From the NCBI RefSeq assembly GCF_014145615.1, contig NZ_JACIVH010000062.1, forward strand, positions 1-64,000: DNA of 64,000 nt, given 5' to 3'. Below are positions 11,001 through 19,993 of this stretch, piece by piece. Every line of letters starts with the position of its first letter. Positions within the stretch are counted from its first letter, which is position 1. This DNA is from Limosilactobacillus balticus. Lineage in GTDB: Bacteria; Bacillota; Bacilli; Lactobacillales; Lactobacillaceae. A model generated the notes under the pieces. It was not told the origin of the DNA, ran no database searches, and was given only the letters and a program-made list of their open reading frames with translations. The translations under genes and the position numbers were made by a program.

Positions 11001-14000
11001 GATCACTGTTATTTGCAGTTGCAAAGTTACCAAAGTTCAATTCGCTGTATGACTTGCCACTCATTTCAACATTGTTAGTTACATCTTGTGCATGGTCAAA
11101 TACATAACCATTGTTAATGTAAGCAGAAACAATATCGGAAGCACTTCCGAAGTTAATTGCAGTGTCTTTAGCACCAGTAACGCTTGCTGTACCAACTTGC
11201 TTGCCGTTTGCGTAAATTGTCAATCCAGCTTTGTGGTTTTCAACTGGGTTTGCCTTGTAGTAAACAGTAGCTTCTACATTACCATGGTCGTAAGCAACAT
11301 TTTGGATTTCCTGAATATCATTACCGTCAGCCAATTCACTTGGGGTAGTCTTAGCAGCATCAATTGTGTATCCTGCAATGGTCGGTGATACAACCTTAGC
11401 TAAGGTTGTTGGATTTGACCAAGCAAAGTCACTTAACTTAGCACTACTAATGTCAATTTGGTTAGCAATGTCATAATCATAAGTGATTACACCATTTTCA
11501 ATGCTCTTAATCTTAAGCATCTTACCAGTTACCTTGTCAACACGACCTTGGCCTTTGAAGGTAAGAGTATTGGTGTAGTCTGTGGCAACAGGCTTATTAG
11601 TATCTTCATCAATATAATGGACTGTTTCAGTAACAGTTTGTGTCAAATCAGTTCGACCATAAGCATTTTCTGGATTAATTGGAGCGTAATCATGTACAAG
11701 ATATACGTAGAATGATTGATCTACACCAGGCTTGTCATCAAATGTCCATTGACCTGCGGCATTCGCATAATCAGTACCGTATTTAGTTGGGTTGTTTGGA
11801 TCACTAGTTGCTTGAACAATGCTATTAACCTTGTAGCCAGCTTTAATTAAGCTATCGATAGTAACTTGAGCACCGTTGAAGTTAATTGCAGTGTTATCGT
11901 CACCGGACGTCTTGAAGTTAGCAAGTTCCTTTTGGTTATCACTAAGATCAATGATGTGTAAGTCGGCATTTTCGGCTTGTGGCTTTTCATCTGGAGCATA
12001 AGTTACCGTTACTGTGTAATCTGAACCAGTGTGATTAATAGGAGTTGAAGCTACATCATTGCCATTTGCATCCCGATCAACACTTACAACGTGGTAACCC
12101 GGAATCTTAGGAGTGGTTACCCCATTAAATGTTTGATCTGCTGACCAAGTTAATGGAGTAATCCATTCACCAGTTACCTTATCAAGGACACCCTTTGCCG
12201 TGAAGTGTACTGGTTGTTGAACATCATTTGGTGTGTATTCACCGGCACCTTCATAATGAACAGTCCGCGTAATGGTCTTATCAATTGAAGCTTTGTCCGT
12301 TCCTGATGGGTACTTAGGACTATTTGGATCTGGATCTTTAGGGTTAATCTTGTCCCCTGGAGTACCTGGGTTATCTGGAGTTACTGGAACAGTACCATGT
12401 TTTACGTGAATCGTTACAGTAGTTGTTCCCTTAACAATTGATGAAGGAATATTACCGTCAGTTGATACATAAACGTAACCCTTATTTTCAAGGTTAGTTA
12501 AATCAGTACTTGGGTTGTAAGTTACTTGAGTACCAACATCTTGAGTACCTGTGTCAGTACCTACACCAGTCAAGTCCTTGTTATCAGTATCATCATGGAA
12601 CTTAACAATTAAGTTACCTTGTTCAGCAACAATTGGGTTGTATTGAACGACAACATTAATATTGTCACTTGTATGAGTAATACCAGTGTAGCTCTTAACA
12701 TTACCATTGCCATCATCAGCACCGTCAGTTACAACTTGGGAAGTATAACCATCGATATGCTTAGTTGGAACCAAATTAAAGTTACCTTCATCCTTAGTAC
12801 CATCAGCAATCGTCCAAGTAATACCCTTAGTTTGGTCTGCTAATTCATTACCATTAGCATCAGTCCACTTACCAGTTACCTTGTCTAAGTAACCTGTACC
12901 TTGGAAGTGAAGCGTATCAGTTACTGGACTTGGTGTTTGGTCACCAGCGCCTTCGTAAGTAACAGTCCGTGTTACATCTTTAGTTAAGCTGGTTTGATCA
13001 GTGCCAGATGGGTACTTAGGACCATCTGGATTATCAGGGTTGATTGGCTTATCTGGCGTACCCGGCTTATCTGGAGTTACAGGTTGAATACCATGCTTAA
13101 ACGTTACGTAGAATGTTTGAGTATTGCCGTTAACATTGTCAAAGCTTGGTTTAGTACCATTTGCATCAAAGCCATTTGATACCAATACATAACCTTGCTT
13201 TTCGTATTCAGCAATCTTGTCGGCAGTACTGTAGTTAATTGCATCCCCTGCTAGACCAGTTAATTGATCACTTTGTCCTAAATCAACAGGATGAGCTGGG
13301 TCATTTACGTCTTGGTAAACAACTAACGCATTTTGTTGTTCAGGAGTTGGAGCATCCTTAGTGTAAACAACATTTACAACTTGGTTAACGCCACGTTCAG
13401 GAGTAGCAAATTTTACGGTCTTAGTACCTGGAGTGTAACCTGTTACTGCTGGTGAATCAACATCAGTAAAGACACCCTTATCAGAAGACCAAGTACCTTT
13501 ATTTACAACTGCACCAGTTACTTGGTCAACAGTGTTAGTCCGCGTCCAGTTAATAGTTTGTGTTGCACTATCATCTGGAGCCTTTGTACCATCTGCCATG
13601 ATGTAGTGAACATGAGCAGTAGTTGTTGCAGTTTCAGTCTTGTCCCCAGTTGCGTGTTTCAAGTAAATCTTGAAGCTTTGGTTAGATTGAGAATCATTGT
13701 CAAAACTTGGATAAGTGAAACCATTTTGGGCATCCCCACTCATACCTTGACCTTCAGATTTTTCAAATGTGTAACCATTATTCAAGTAGTTTTGTAGTTG
13801 CGCGTTTGAACCGTCAAAACTAATTTGCTTACCTGATTCGCCACCAGCGGAGTAAGTTGCCAATACTCGTTGGTTTTGTGGATCATTATCATCAATAATT
13901 TGTAAGTCTGCAGCTTGAGCAGAACGGTTGTAAACAACAGTTACGCGTTGATTTACATTACGTTCTGGAGCGTTAAACTGAACATTTTCAAGACTTGGAG

Positions 14001-17000
14001 TGTAACCATCCTTTGAAAGGTCTGGGGATGTTACATCAGTAAATGCGTTCTTGTCAGCTTGCCAAGTACCTTCCTTCACAGTAGCACCAGTTACTTTATC
14101 AATGGTATTGGTGCGGGTGTAAGTAACAGTTTGAAGATCACTATCTTTTGGAGCTTCTACACCATTATCCGCAACAACATAGTGAACTTGAGCAGTTGCT
14201 GTAGCAGTTTCAGTCTTGTCTTCAGTATCGTGAACTAAGTAGATCTTGAAGTCTTGAGCATCGTTACCGTAAGTTGGGTAAGTGTAACCACTTTGAGCGT
14301 CACCACTAAGGTTACCTGCAGTCTTTTGAACCTTGTAGCCTTGACTCAAGTAACTTTGAAGGATCTCATTTGAGTTAGCAAAGTTAATTTGATCTTCACT
14401 CTTACCTTCGTTACTAAATGAAGCCAATTGCTTAGGTGAGTTAACATCGTTGTTATCAATAATTTCAAGGGTTGCCTTTTGCGTAACTTCAGGTGTCTTG
14501 TTCTTAGTGTAAGTTACAGTTACATCGTTAACCTTTTGACCTGGGTAAACAGTTACGCCCCCAACAGTTGAAATGTCAACCTTGTCATAACCTACTTCAC
14601 TAGGAGTCTTAGAAGCTACAGAATCCATGTTTTGGGTTGTTGGCGTCCAAGCACGATCCTTATCCGTAGTCGTTACATTAGTAGTGCCATCAGTACTGTA
14701 GCCTAAGATTTGACCAGTTACCTTATCAATCACGGCATTACGTTCAAAGGAAACCGTTTGAGTGTAAGTACTCTTACCATCTGGAGCCCCATTTACTGGA
14801 GTTGTGGTACCATCTTCATTTACACCAACATAGTTAATATGACGAGTTACTTCAGTAGTTAAAGTGTCCTTAGTTAAACCATCTGGGTAAACTGATGGCT
14901 TATTACGTGGATCATTAGGGTTAATGTTGCCACCAGGATTATGGGGATTCTTTGGTGTAATTACTTCAGTTTGGTGACCGTAGTAAACGTTAACCACTGC
15001 ATCCTTGGTGTTGCTATTGACAGTTACACGATCAGCTTGGGCTACATCTGGAGTAGTGTAACCTGCGTTTGAAAGATCTGGTGAAATTACTTGATCCCAC
15101 TCACCAGTGTTCCAACCATCATCAGTAGCAGCCTTAGTAAATGTCTTACCATCCTCACTAACAGTACCGTAACCCATATCTTGACCAGTTGATGATACAA
15201 CGTGTGTCCGTGATAATGTCACGTTTTGGGTTGTTGGATTACCAGCAATCAAGTTAGTTGGAATCTTTTCACCAGTTACCCGGTCATAGTAGTTAATCGT
15301 CCGCGTTACAGTCTTAGTCTCAGTAGTACCAGTGTATGTTGGTACTTCTGGAGTCTTAGGATTGTAAGTAACGACAGTTGTTGGGTTTTGGTTTGGATCT
15401 GGAGTTGGTGCTGGAACATTCGTCTTGTCTGGAGTGTATCCATCAAGGCTTGGTGTTGGTACATCAGTGTAGTTATCTGGAGTAGTCCAGTTACCAGTTG
15501 GGGTCGTTACCCCTGTGACCTTATCCTTAGTTCCTGGCCGAGTCCAAGTAATTGTTTGCGTGCTATCGGATGGTGGGTTAGTCTTGCCATCTGAAACAAC
15601 ATAGTGAACAGTTGAAGTAGTAGTCTTCTTGTCCGTTACGTTTTCAGTATCGTGAACTAAGTACAACTTAAAGTGTTGGTCACTAGCACTGTTGTTATCA
15701 AAGTTGCTGAAATTGATTTCACTGTATGAAGTTGGGTTAGAGGTTTGGTTTTGATCATTTACAAAACTATCGATCTTGTATCCGTTAGCGATTAAATCAG
15801 CAACGTAATTTGTGGAACCACTAAATGAAATTTGGGTACCAGTCTTACCACTATTATTGAAACTATTAAGTTCCTTGTTGTTATCGGTCTTATCGTAAAT
15901 AACTAAGTCAGCTTTTTGTTCAACTTCTGGATTTGGATTATAAACAACAGTTACTACTTGATCACGATTTGGTTGTGGAGTAGTAAAGTTAGCGGCAGCT
16001 TGATCTGGAGTGTAACCAGTTACAGTTGGTGAAGTTACACTAGTAAAGCTGCTCTTGTCTGGAGTCCAAGTTCCTTCAGTAGTTGCACCAGTAACCTTGT
16101 CAGTAGTGTTAGTACGAGTCCAATTGATTGTTTGAACCGGACTATCAGCTGGGGCAGCTGGCTTGTTAGCTTCATTACCGGCAACAACATAGTGAACGTG
16201 AGCATTAGTTGTTGCATTTTCAGTCTTAGTATCAGTTCCGTGAACTAAGTAAATGTTGAAGTTTTGAACATTACCGTCAATATCATCAAAGTTACCGAAA
16301 TTGATATTTGAGGCAGTACCAATTGAGTTTCCATTAGCATCAGCTGCACTATCAAATACGTAACCTGAATTCAAGTAAGCTTGAAGGGTTTGTGGTTCAC
16401 CATCAAAGCTAATTGCACTATCCTTTGTACCATTATTATTTTCAAAACTGGTTAATTGCTTATTATTTTCAGTTTTATCGTAAATAGTTACCTTAGCTTT
16501 TTGTGGGGTATCTGGAGTCTTAGCATCTGGAGTGTAAACAATAGTTACATCAATATCACCAGATGTTGGAGTTACGTTAACTGCATTTGCACTACCATCA
16601 GCGTTAGCATTTACGTTACCAGTAATGTGGTATCCAGCTACTGGTTGACCAGCAACTTGAGTCAAAGTACCGTTAGCAGGAGTCCAAACAGTATCACCAG
16701 TCTTGCCAGTTACCAAGTCCTTGGTAGCAGTTCCGGTAAAGGTAACTTTTTGGTCTGCTTGTGGAGTCAAGTGACTTTCTGGCGTAGTGCCATCAGTAAA
16801 GATGTAGTGGAAACGACGCGTTACATCTTGGTTAGTTGTAACTTGTTGCGTTTGGTGACCATAGTAAACATTGTAAACAAGGTCTTGAGTAGTTGGTGTT
16901 ACTTCATGAGCTGCTACAACATTTGCACTAGTTCCATCTTGGAATTCAGGAGCAGTGTAGTTGAATGCTGAAAGGTCAGCAGACTTCTTAGCAGCAAATT

Positions 17001-19395
17001 CATCAGCAGTCAAGCCTTCAGCAGTATGCCAATCTTGAGTTCTAAATGATTTACCATCACTGCCAACAGTACCGTAACCTACAACTTTACCATCTTGATC
17101 CAAGACCTGAGTACGAGTGAAAGTCACTTCATCAGTAACTGGATTTTGGCTAATTAAATCAGAAGGAATCTTTTCTCCAGTCACTTTGTCGTAGTAATTA
17201 ATTGTACGATGAATTGTCTTAGATTCTTCAACACCTTGGTGGTAAGTAGTAGTTTGAACTGGGTTCTTAAAGTGAACAACGAATGCTTGAGTAGTGTTGT
17301 CATCGTTATCATAAACTGGGAAATCAACACTAGTAAAACTACCACTTGCTGAACCATTAGTTACACCATTACCAGTAGTACCGTTGTAAACATAACCTTG
17401 ACCAATCAAGTTAGTAACAGTAGATGCAGCATTAGTGAAACTAATTTGGCTCCCTGCATCCCCACTAGCATCTTGTTGTGTACTCAAACTTGCACCAGTA
17501 TCATCATTTACGAAAGTGATGTTAGCATTTTGCTTATTAACAATAGTGTTATCTGGAGTATACAAGATAATAACATCTTGGTTATTACCTTTTCCTTGGT
17601 TAATAAACATTGAACCATCACCAGCTGCTACCCCTGGACCTGGTTGCATGTTCACATCATTTACAAAAATCAGTTGACCATTAGGATAAGCCCTACTGTA
17701 GAAATACATTGGTACATAAGTACCCAAATTTGTAGTACTGATATTTCCAGCAGTAATTAAACTAGCTGAGCCATTATTATCATTATAACTATTTAAATCA
17801 ACAGTACCTTGAGCATCTTTTTGTTGTGTAACATAAAATCTGTTAGGAGCAAGAGACCCAGTCTTAATATCATATCCAGTATTAGTAAACTCAACATCAC
17901 CAATCCGTGAGGAAGATAGAGTCCCTGTAAGTGGCACATTCAATAAATCAGATGCTTTGATTTGAACACCATTATTAGTTGTAAGAGTAACATCTTGTTT
18001 CAAATCATCTGATTTGTATACAGATTCCGTTACCGACTCAGTTACAGGTGTCATGCCATTTTTTACAGAAGCATCCACTCTAATAGTCTTTTGAACAGGG
18101 GTAGCACTACGCTCAACTAACTTATAATACTTTCCATCAACTTTAATCACTGGAAGTTGAGCATCTGTATCATCGTATGTAGAGCCAGAAAGAGTCTCAT
18201 CTGATTCTTTTTGAGCTAATACTTTACCAGTAGTGGCATCAACATACCAAATAGTTTGCTTAACTTTATTAGGAACAGATGCACCTGCACTTTGCCAAGT
18301 AGATGGGTTAGGTTGGTCCTTATCTAGGTCCATAACTAAGCTTTTACTATTTTGAGTAATATCCGCAGTCATACCTGAACTGACAATACTACCGTTTTGA
18401 CCCACGATATCTAAACGGCTAAATGAGATACCACCCTTGTCTGATTTAGAAGTATTAAAAGTATATTGGCCACCCTTGTAACTACTACCACTCACAACTT
18501 GATTTGAACCAATATATACTGATTTCGTATTACCACTATTTTCTGAAAGGGAATCCGCTAACTGACCATTTTTATATAAATAAATAGTTTTACCTGGATT
18601 ATCAGGATCCGTCGCAAATTCCCAGTGCGTACCATTATTTTTATCAGTATACCCGGCATAAACAACATGACCGTTATAAACTTGATTGGTATTTTTTAAA
18701 TTAAAGTTAGGTTGGTATGTAGAAATTTCTACAGGAGCATCGTCATTTGTTGCTACTAATGACGTACCTAATAAGCGAGCCATATCAGCATTACTTAGCG
18801 CAAAGCTTCGCGGACTAAATGTTTGTGTAGCAATTGATATGCCTTGCGTATCAGTAACAGTACTTTCAGGAGCTGCACTTGTTTCAATAGCAGTTTGCGA
18901 TGCAGCTGATTGTTGGCTAACATTACTTGTACTAGTTTGTTGAGCTACAGAGGCTGCTGAGGTTGCAACGCTATTTGCTGAATTTGCAACAGCGGTACTA
19001 GTTGAACTTTCAGCAATGTTATTCTGCGTTGTTTGACTAGCCATTGCAGCACTAACTGCAGCTTCGTATTCATTTGCAGCTGGCGTTTGTACATCGCCTG
19101 CTGGATTTTGTGAAGTTGCGGTCGCACCACTTGCTTGATTAGCAGTAGTCGCTTCTTTTAACGTTTGGTTATTAGCAGAATTTAAAACTAAATTGTGATC
19201 AGTTTGTTCTGAACCATCACTATTATTAGTATTTGCATCCGTGCCAGCATCGGTTGTATCAGCTGATACACCATTGGCAAAAGAAATACCTAAAAGAACT
19301 GAGGCTACACCAACAGATAATTTCTTAATGGTGAACCGTTGTTTTTTAGGTTCATACTTCTTAAATTGTTCCTGATGATTATTCCGTGATAACAT
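5074..19395 (-). CDS. Giant mucus-binding (Mub-repeat) LPxTG adhesin, about 4773 aa
   Basis: This is a cell-surface adhesin expected to be exported by Sec and joined to peptidoglycan by sortase A. The chosen ATG at 19395 follows AAGGGGG; a TTG one codon upstream is less likely. Order: YSIRK-type signal (FTIKKLSVGVAS, residues about 24-35, cleavage near 47); Ser/Thr/Ala/Gln-rich region to about 190; a non-repetitive head, about 200-620, which I do not recognise; then about 16 Mub repeats, each with a 'GY...' core and an 'LVHDT/KHGTxPVTP' tail, and each followed by a beta-rich 'TxHYVxxDG...DKVTGxxxxxW...GYTP' segment; three PVDPSGTPIPD Pro-rich modules near the end; KLPQTG with hydrophobic helix and KKRRKED tail (last 36 residues). 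Mub proteins bind mucin sugars and sometimes immunoglobulin. It is far longer than typical Mub proteins. No frameshift was seen. Confidence 0.95.
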   Translation of the reverse strand: MLSRNNHQEQFKKYEPKKQRFTIKKLSVGVASVLLGISFANGVSADTTDAGTDANTNNSDGSEQTDHNLVLNSANNQTLKEATTANQASGATATSQNPAGDVQTPAANEYEAAVSAAMASQTTQNNIAESSTSTAVANSANSVATSAASVAQQTSTSNVSQQSAASQTAIETSAAPESTVTDTQGISIATQTFSPRSFALSNADMARLLGTSLVATNDDAPVEISTYQPNFNLKNTNQVYNGHVVYAGYTDKNNGTHWEFATDPDNPGKTIYLYKNGQLADSLSENSGNTKSVYIGSNQVVSGSSYKGGQYTFNTSKSDKGGISFSRLDIVGQNGSIVSSGMTADITQNSKSLVMDLDKDQPNPSTWQSAGASVPNKVKQTIWYVDATTGKVLAQKESDETLSGSTYDDTDAQLPVIKVDGKYYKLVERSATPVQKTIRVDASVKNGMTPVTESVTESVYKSDDLKQDVTLTTNNGVQIKASDLLNVPLTGTLSSSRIGDVEFTNTGYDIKTGSLAPNRFYVTQQKDAQGTVDLNSYNDNNGSASLITAGNISTTNLGTYVPMYFYSRAYPNGQLIFVNDVNMQPGPGVAAGDGSMFINQGKGNNQDVIILYTPDNTIVNKQNANITFVNDDTGASLSTQQDASGDAGSQISFTNAASTVTNLIGQGYVYNGTTGNGVTNGSASGSFTSVDFPVYDNDDNTTQAFVVHFKNPVQTTTYHQGVEESKTIHRTINYYDKVTGEKIPSDLISQNPVTDEVTFTRTQVLDQDGKVVGYGTVGSDGKSFRTQDWHTAEGLTADEFAAKKSADLSAFNYTAPEFQDGTSANVVAAHEVTPTTQDLVYNVYYGHQTQQVTTNQDVTRRFHYIFTDGTTPESHLTPQADQKVTFTGTATKDLVTGKTGDTVWTPANGTLTQVAGQPVAGYHITGNVNANADGSANAVNVTPTSGDIDVTIVYTPDAKTPDTPQKAKVTIYDKTENNKQLTSFENNNGTKDSAISFDGEPQTLQAYLNSGYVFDSAADANGNSIGTASNINFGNFDDIDGNVQNFNIYLVHGTDTKTENATTNAHVHYVVAGNEANKPAAPADSPVQTINWTRTNTTDKVTGATTEGTWTPDKSSFTSVTSPTVTGYTPDQAAANFTTPQPNRDQVVTVVYNPNPEVEQKADLVIYDKTDNNKELNSFNNSGKTGTQISFSGSTNYVADLIANGYKIDSFVNDQNQTSNPTSYSEINFSNFDNNSASDQHFKLYLVHDTENVTDKKTTTSTVHYVVSDGKTNPPSDSTQTITWTRPGTKDKVTGVTTPTGNWTTPDNYTDVPTPSLDGYTPDKTNVPAPTPDPNQNPTTVVTYNPKTPEVPTYTGTTETKTVTRTINYYDRVTGEKIPTNLIAGNPTTQNVTLSRTHVVSSTGQDMGYGTVSEDGKTFTKAATDDGWNTGEWDQVISPDLSNAGYTTPDVAQADRVTVNSNTKDAVVNVYYGHQTEVITPKNPHNPGGNINPNDPRNKPSVYPDGLTKDTLTTEVTRHINYVGVNEDGTTTPVNGAPDGKSTYTQTVSFERNAVIDKVTGQILGYSTDGTTNVTTTDKDRAWTPTTQNMDSVASKTPSEVGYDKVDISTVGGVTVYPGQKVNDVTVTYTKNKTPEVTQKATLEIIDNNDVNSPKQLASFSNEGKSEDQINFANSNEILQSYLSQGYKVQKTAGNLSGDAQSGYTYPTYGNDAQDFKIYLVHDTEDKTETATATAQVHYVVADNGVEAPKDSDLQTVTYTRTNTIDKVTGATVKEGTWQADKNAFTDVTSPDLSKDGYTPSLENVQFNAPERNVNQRVTVVYNRSAQAADLQIIDDNDPQNQRVLATYSAGGESGKQISFDGSNAQLQNYLNNGYTFEKSEGQGMSGDAQNGFTYPSFDNDSQSNQSFKIYLKHATGDKTETATTTAHVHYIMADGTKAPDDSATQTINWTRTNTVDQVTGAVVNKGTWSSDKGVFTDVDSPAVTGYTPGTKTVKFATPERGVNQVVNVVYTKDAPTPEQQNALVVYQDVNDPAHPVDLGQSDQLTGLAGDAINYSTADKIAEYEKQGYVLVSNGFDANGTKPSFDNVNGNTQTFYVTFKHGIQPVTPDKPGTPDKPINPDNPDGPKYPSGTDQTSLTKDVTRTVTYEGAGDQTPSPVTDTLHFQGTGYLDKVTGKWTDANGNELADQTKGITWTIADGTKDEGNFNLVPTKHIDGYTSQVVTDGADDGNGNVKSYTGITHTSDNINVVVQYNPIVAEQGNLIVKFHDDTDNKDLTGVGTDTGTQDVGTQVTYNPSTDLTNLENKGYVYVSTDGNIPSSIVKGTTTVTIHVKHGTVPVTPDNPGTPGDKINPKDPDPNSPKYPSGTDKASIDKTITRTVHYEGAGEYTPNDVQQPVHFTAKGVLDKVTGEWITPLTWSADQTFNGVTTPKIPGYHVVSVDRDANGNDVASTPINHTGSDYTVTVTYAPDEKPQAENADLHIIDLSDNQKELANFKTSGDDNTAINFNGAQVTIDSLIKAGYKVNSIVQATSDPNNPTKYGTDYANAAGQWTFDDKPGVDQSFYVYLVHDYAPINPENAYGRTDLTQTVTETVHYIDEDTNKPVATDYTNTLTFKGQGRVDKVTGKMLKIKSIENGVITYDYDIANQIDISSAKLSDFAWSNPTTLAKVVSPTIAGYTIDAAKTTPSELADGNDIQEIQNVAYDHGNVEATVYYKANPVENHKAGLTIYANGKQVGTASVTGAKDTAINFGSASDIVSAYINNGYVFDHAQDVTNNVEMSGKSYSELNFGNFATANNSDQQFAIYLTKDETPAKTQQNAQLTIRDATPGQEQDLGSYTQPGLEGDAISFGNAQEFVQNLLNKGYVWDGASYNGTNLDATNYAGINFGNYDNTDDKNGISQKWVINLVHGATPVNPDHPDDKDGYTKEYLDRTITRDVTYVDEQGNVMPGLTPEHQEAKFQGSGYLDNVTGKWVTVENGKITGLADGLTWTPDTDANFDAIAAKTADGYHVISVSGNGISGFTVDANGAVTAQTVNRNTASSTIKVVYAKTPEVPVVANGSIVYIDDTTGNTLESASFGGSVGQKIDYTTAGRITSYEGRGYKLVSNNFKDGNESFTNGENKFEVHLTHDTTTKDVTKTVTRDVTYVYEDGSQADTPVNQSFTFNGKTVTDRVTGAEKTSWDTNDHNFDATKSIDTTNYQVVGISKTNTTANVDRTNGVVASETITPTSQNSSVVITLAKKVTPPTPVKQGTIEVIYHDTTDNVDIPGYGQPQTKEDQGTAFSYNPNAKDLPALEDKGYVLDGDLPTVPTEYTDGNQRVVINVKHGTRPVTPENPANPTDPVDPQHPQTPTPSNPNLSKTDLEKTITRTVQYQYADGTKAHADVVQTVNFTGEGTIDLVTGNLVTVDKDGNILNQRGKITWNHDSQDFANVAAIDHDGYYVSNVSENGTTAKVDGTAVAGETVTPTSQNSTIVITLTKTPEVPVPANGSITYIDDTTGNVLASATFNGNVGQKINYTTADKIANYVSQGYNLVSNNFNDGNETFAKDGNVFEVHLVHATTPITPENPGQPGQEVPNPNDPEHPHKIPANFVPQTLTNTVTRDVTYVYEDGSQANTPVHQTFTFNGNGVVDLVTGQLVTVDKDGKITGAGHITWNAENHDFDATKAIDTTQYNIVKVSENNTAANVDMNNGVVAGETITPTSQNSSVVITLAKKPVAPTPVQKGTVIVNYVDKTTGKTLETATSTGNEGSNVDYSTKDTITKYTNQGYKLDHDGYPTGTVTYTNGTVTYEVDLVHDTVPVNPDQPGPKTPNTPINPENPDGPKYPDGTQPEQLTKTITRTINYIGDGLNIPSVEKSLTFVANGVLDKVTGQWVTVDKDGKITGNANGMTWTVKDGNADEASFDEVAGPQTDGYHITNIAASNEDLSDINSNTGRVAGKTISHTNGNIVITINYAKNPVTPTPTPADQTVVGKQIVHYVDGDNNNAKLLDDNTNDTFVFTKSGETGTWNTNSHKYANANAPVIDGYVAEQKTYEGQTATPEDANKEITIVYHKIGKIIPVDPSGTPIPDAPTPSYHNDPTDPTKVMPNEPTPTVPGWTTNVPNVTPDTPTGDTKVPYTKPTPTQDKGSITITVHDVTDNTDLPEYGKTSDSQNVGTEFSYDKTGTFTSLTNKGYKVVNPDVTIPTGITKGDQNIVIYVEHTTTPITPENPGKPGQPINPNDPTGPQYPDGSDQVTKDVTRTITYVDNNGNKLHDSVEQTAHFTGIGVIDNVTGKWVTPITWTGNGDLNGQNTPVIDGYHVTNVSRDGNGNNVSKVTVNHGDSDYTVVVTYTPNGKIVPVDPSGTPIPDVPTPQYPTDPSDPAKVTPDEPVPSIPGYTPEVPTVTPTNPGEDTPVVYTPDTPVTPVTVQGKVTYIDDTTGKTITTDNFSGKVGDKISYTTAGKISELEGQGYELVSNNFKDGSETFTDGENSFVVHLKHAETIFTPQNPHGGDDESGKYATQKKTTFTVRYVGAGENNPADHVETVQWHRHVSVDGVTGEVISTTPWTTNGSYSSVYTPVVDGYHADKAVVNAPQADPDKDVIETVTYSPNGHIIPVDKTGTPIPGADHPVYPTDPNDPTKVVPNEPVPTVQGYTPERETVTPADPGTDTPVVYDRGNTPVTPETPTTTPTTPGDDTPSNDTPVTPETPVDNGGQEGNNEVTPTPERPADNGSVNPAAPQPTVAKQNNAQQPAAATKAEAKKLPQTGNADANSAEILGLAALGLTGLVGFGKKRRKED
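5690..17540 (-). repeat. About 16 tandem Mub/MucBP repeats
   Basis: The repeats were recognised in translation by the recurring 'xLVHDT' or 'xxKHGTxPVTP' boundary, which I counted about 16 times. Early repeats (N-terminal) share an 'HYVVADG...TQTITWTRTNTxDKVTG' second half. Later ones have a 'TxTRTIxYxGxG...DKVTGxWVTVDKDGKITG' second half, so two repeat subfamilies occupy separate halves of the protein. Confidence 0.8.
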
Positions 19396-19775
19396 CAAAA
19401 TTCCCCCTTAGTATTTTTTATATCGCCAGCAATAAATATAATAAATAACTATAATACTTGTTTATTTACCTTTTCTATAATACTTGTTTTAATTTAAAAC
19501 ACAACCATTCTTTTGTCGATTTTTAATGCAGAAAGTTGCAATCGAGGTTATCGTTCGATAAAAGCTTGATATATTCGCACTTTTGCCTCCTTTAAAAAGC
19601 TAAAAAAGGTTTAAGTTTTTTTAAACAAATGATTTTTTTGTCATTTGTTAATCGTTAAGCATTTTACTTTCATTATATCATTTGATAAGGAACTAAAAAT
19701 CTAACTCTGAGCTAAATTCATACTTTTTACATTAATAATTTATTTATTTTCCTTCTTAATTTCACCAAAATAAAA
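19396..19775 (-). promoter_or_regulatory. Leader and promoter region of the second adhesin
   Basis: The region holds a TATAAT-like -10 (19672-19677, minus strand), a 9-bp hairpin in the presumed 5' leader (about 19623-19650), a tiny 10-codon reading frame with a perfect AAAGGAGG site (19548-19580), and a 15-bp direct repeat AAACAAGTATTATAG on the minus strand (19475-19489 and 19449-19463), copies 26 bp apart. No larger gene is present. Confidence 0.45.
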
Positions 19776-19953
19776 ACAAAAGGCTGGGAGAAAAAGTTAT
19801 TTTTCTCACCAGCCTTTTGTTAATTCTTAACTATTATTATAAAGATAACATGCGAAATAACTACAGAGCTAGTGTCTAACTACGAACGCTAGCTGTGTCC
19901 GCTATCGTTCTAAGTTAGCCATAAGCCCTGTCGAGAAGGTTAATTCCCACTCA
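19776..19953 (-). repeat. Dispersed 3'-end palindromic element, copy A, with terminator
   Basis: On the minus strand it starts with GAGTGGGAATTAACC about 40 bp after the stop of the third adhesin. It contains an inner imperfect hairpin (CTAACTTAGAACGATAGC with GCTAGCGTTCGTAGTTAG) and an arm resembling the reverse complement of the start, and ends in a GGCTGGTGAGAAAA/TTTTTCTCCCAGCC hairpin with T tract (19775-19820). It resembles copies at 35731-35905 and 58664-58775. Confidence 0.65.
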
Positions 19954-19993
19954 CTTGTTTAGCTTGTTATCGCTCTTAGTTAAAATTAAAATA

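Noticed and set aside
5074-19398. Regularly spaced near-identical DNA blocks that could look like a CRISPR or satellite array
   Set aside because: They are in frame within one open reading frame and encode Mub repeats of about 170-200 residues; there are no short repeats with unique spacers.
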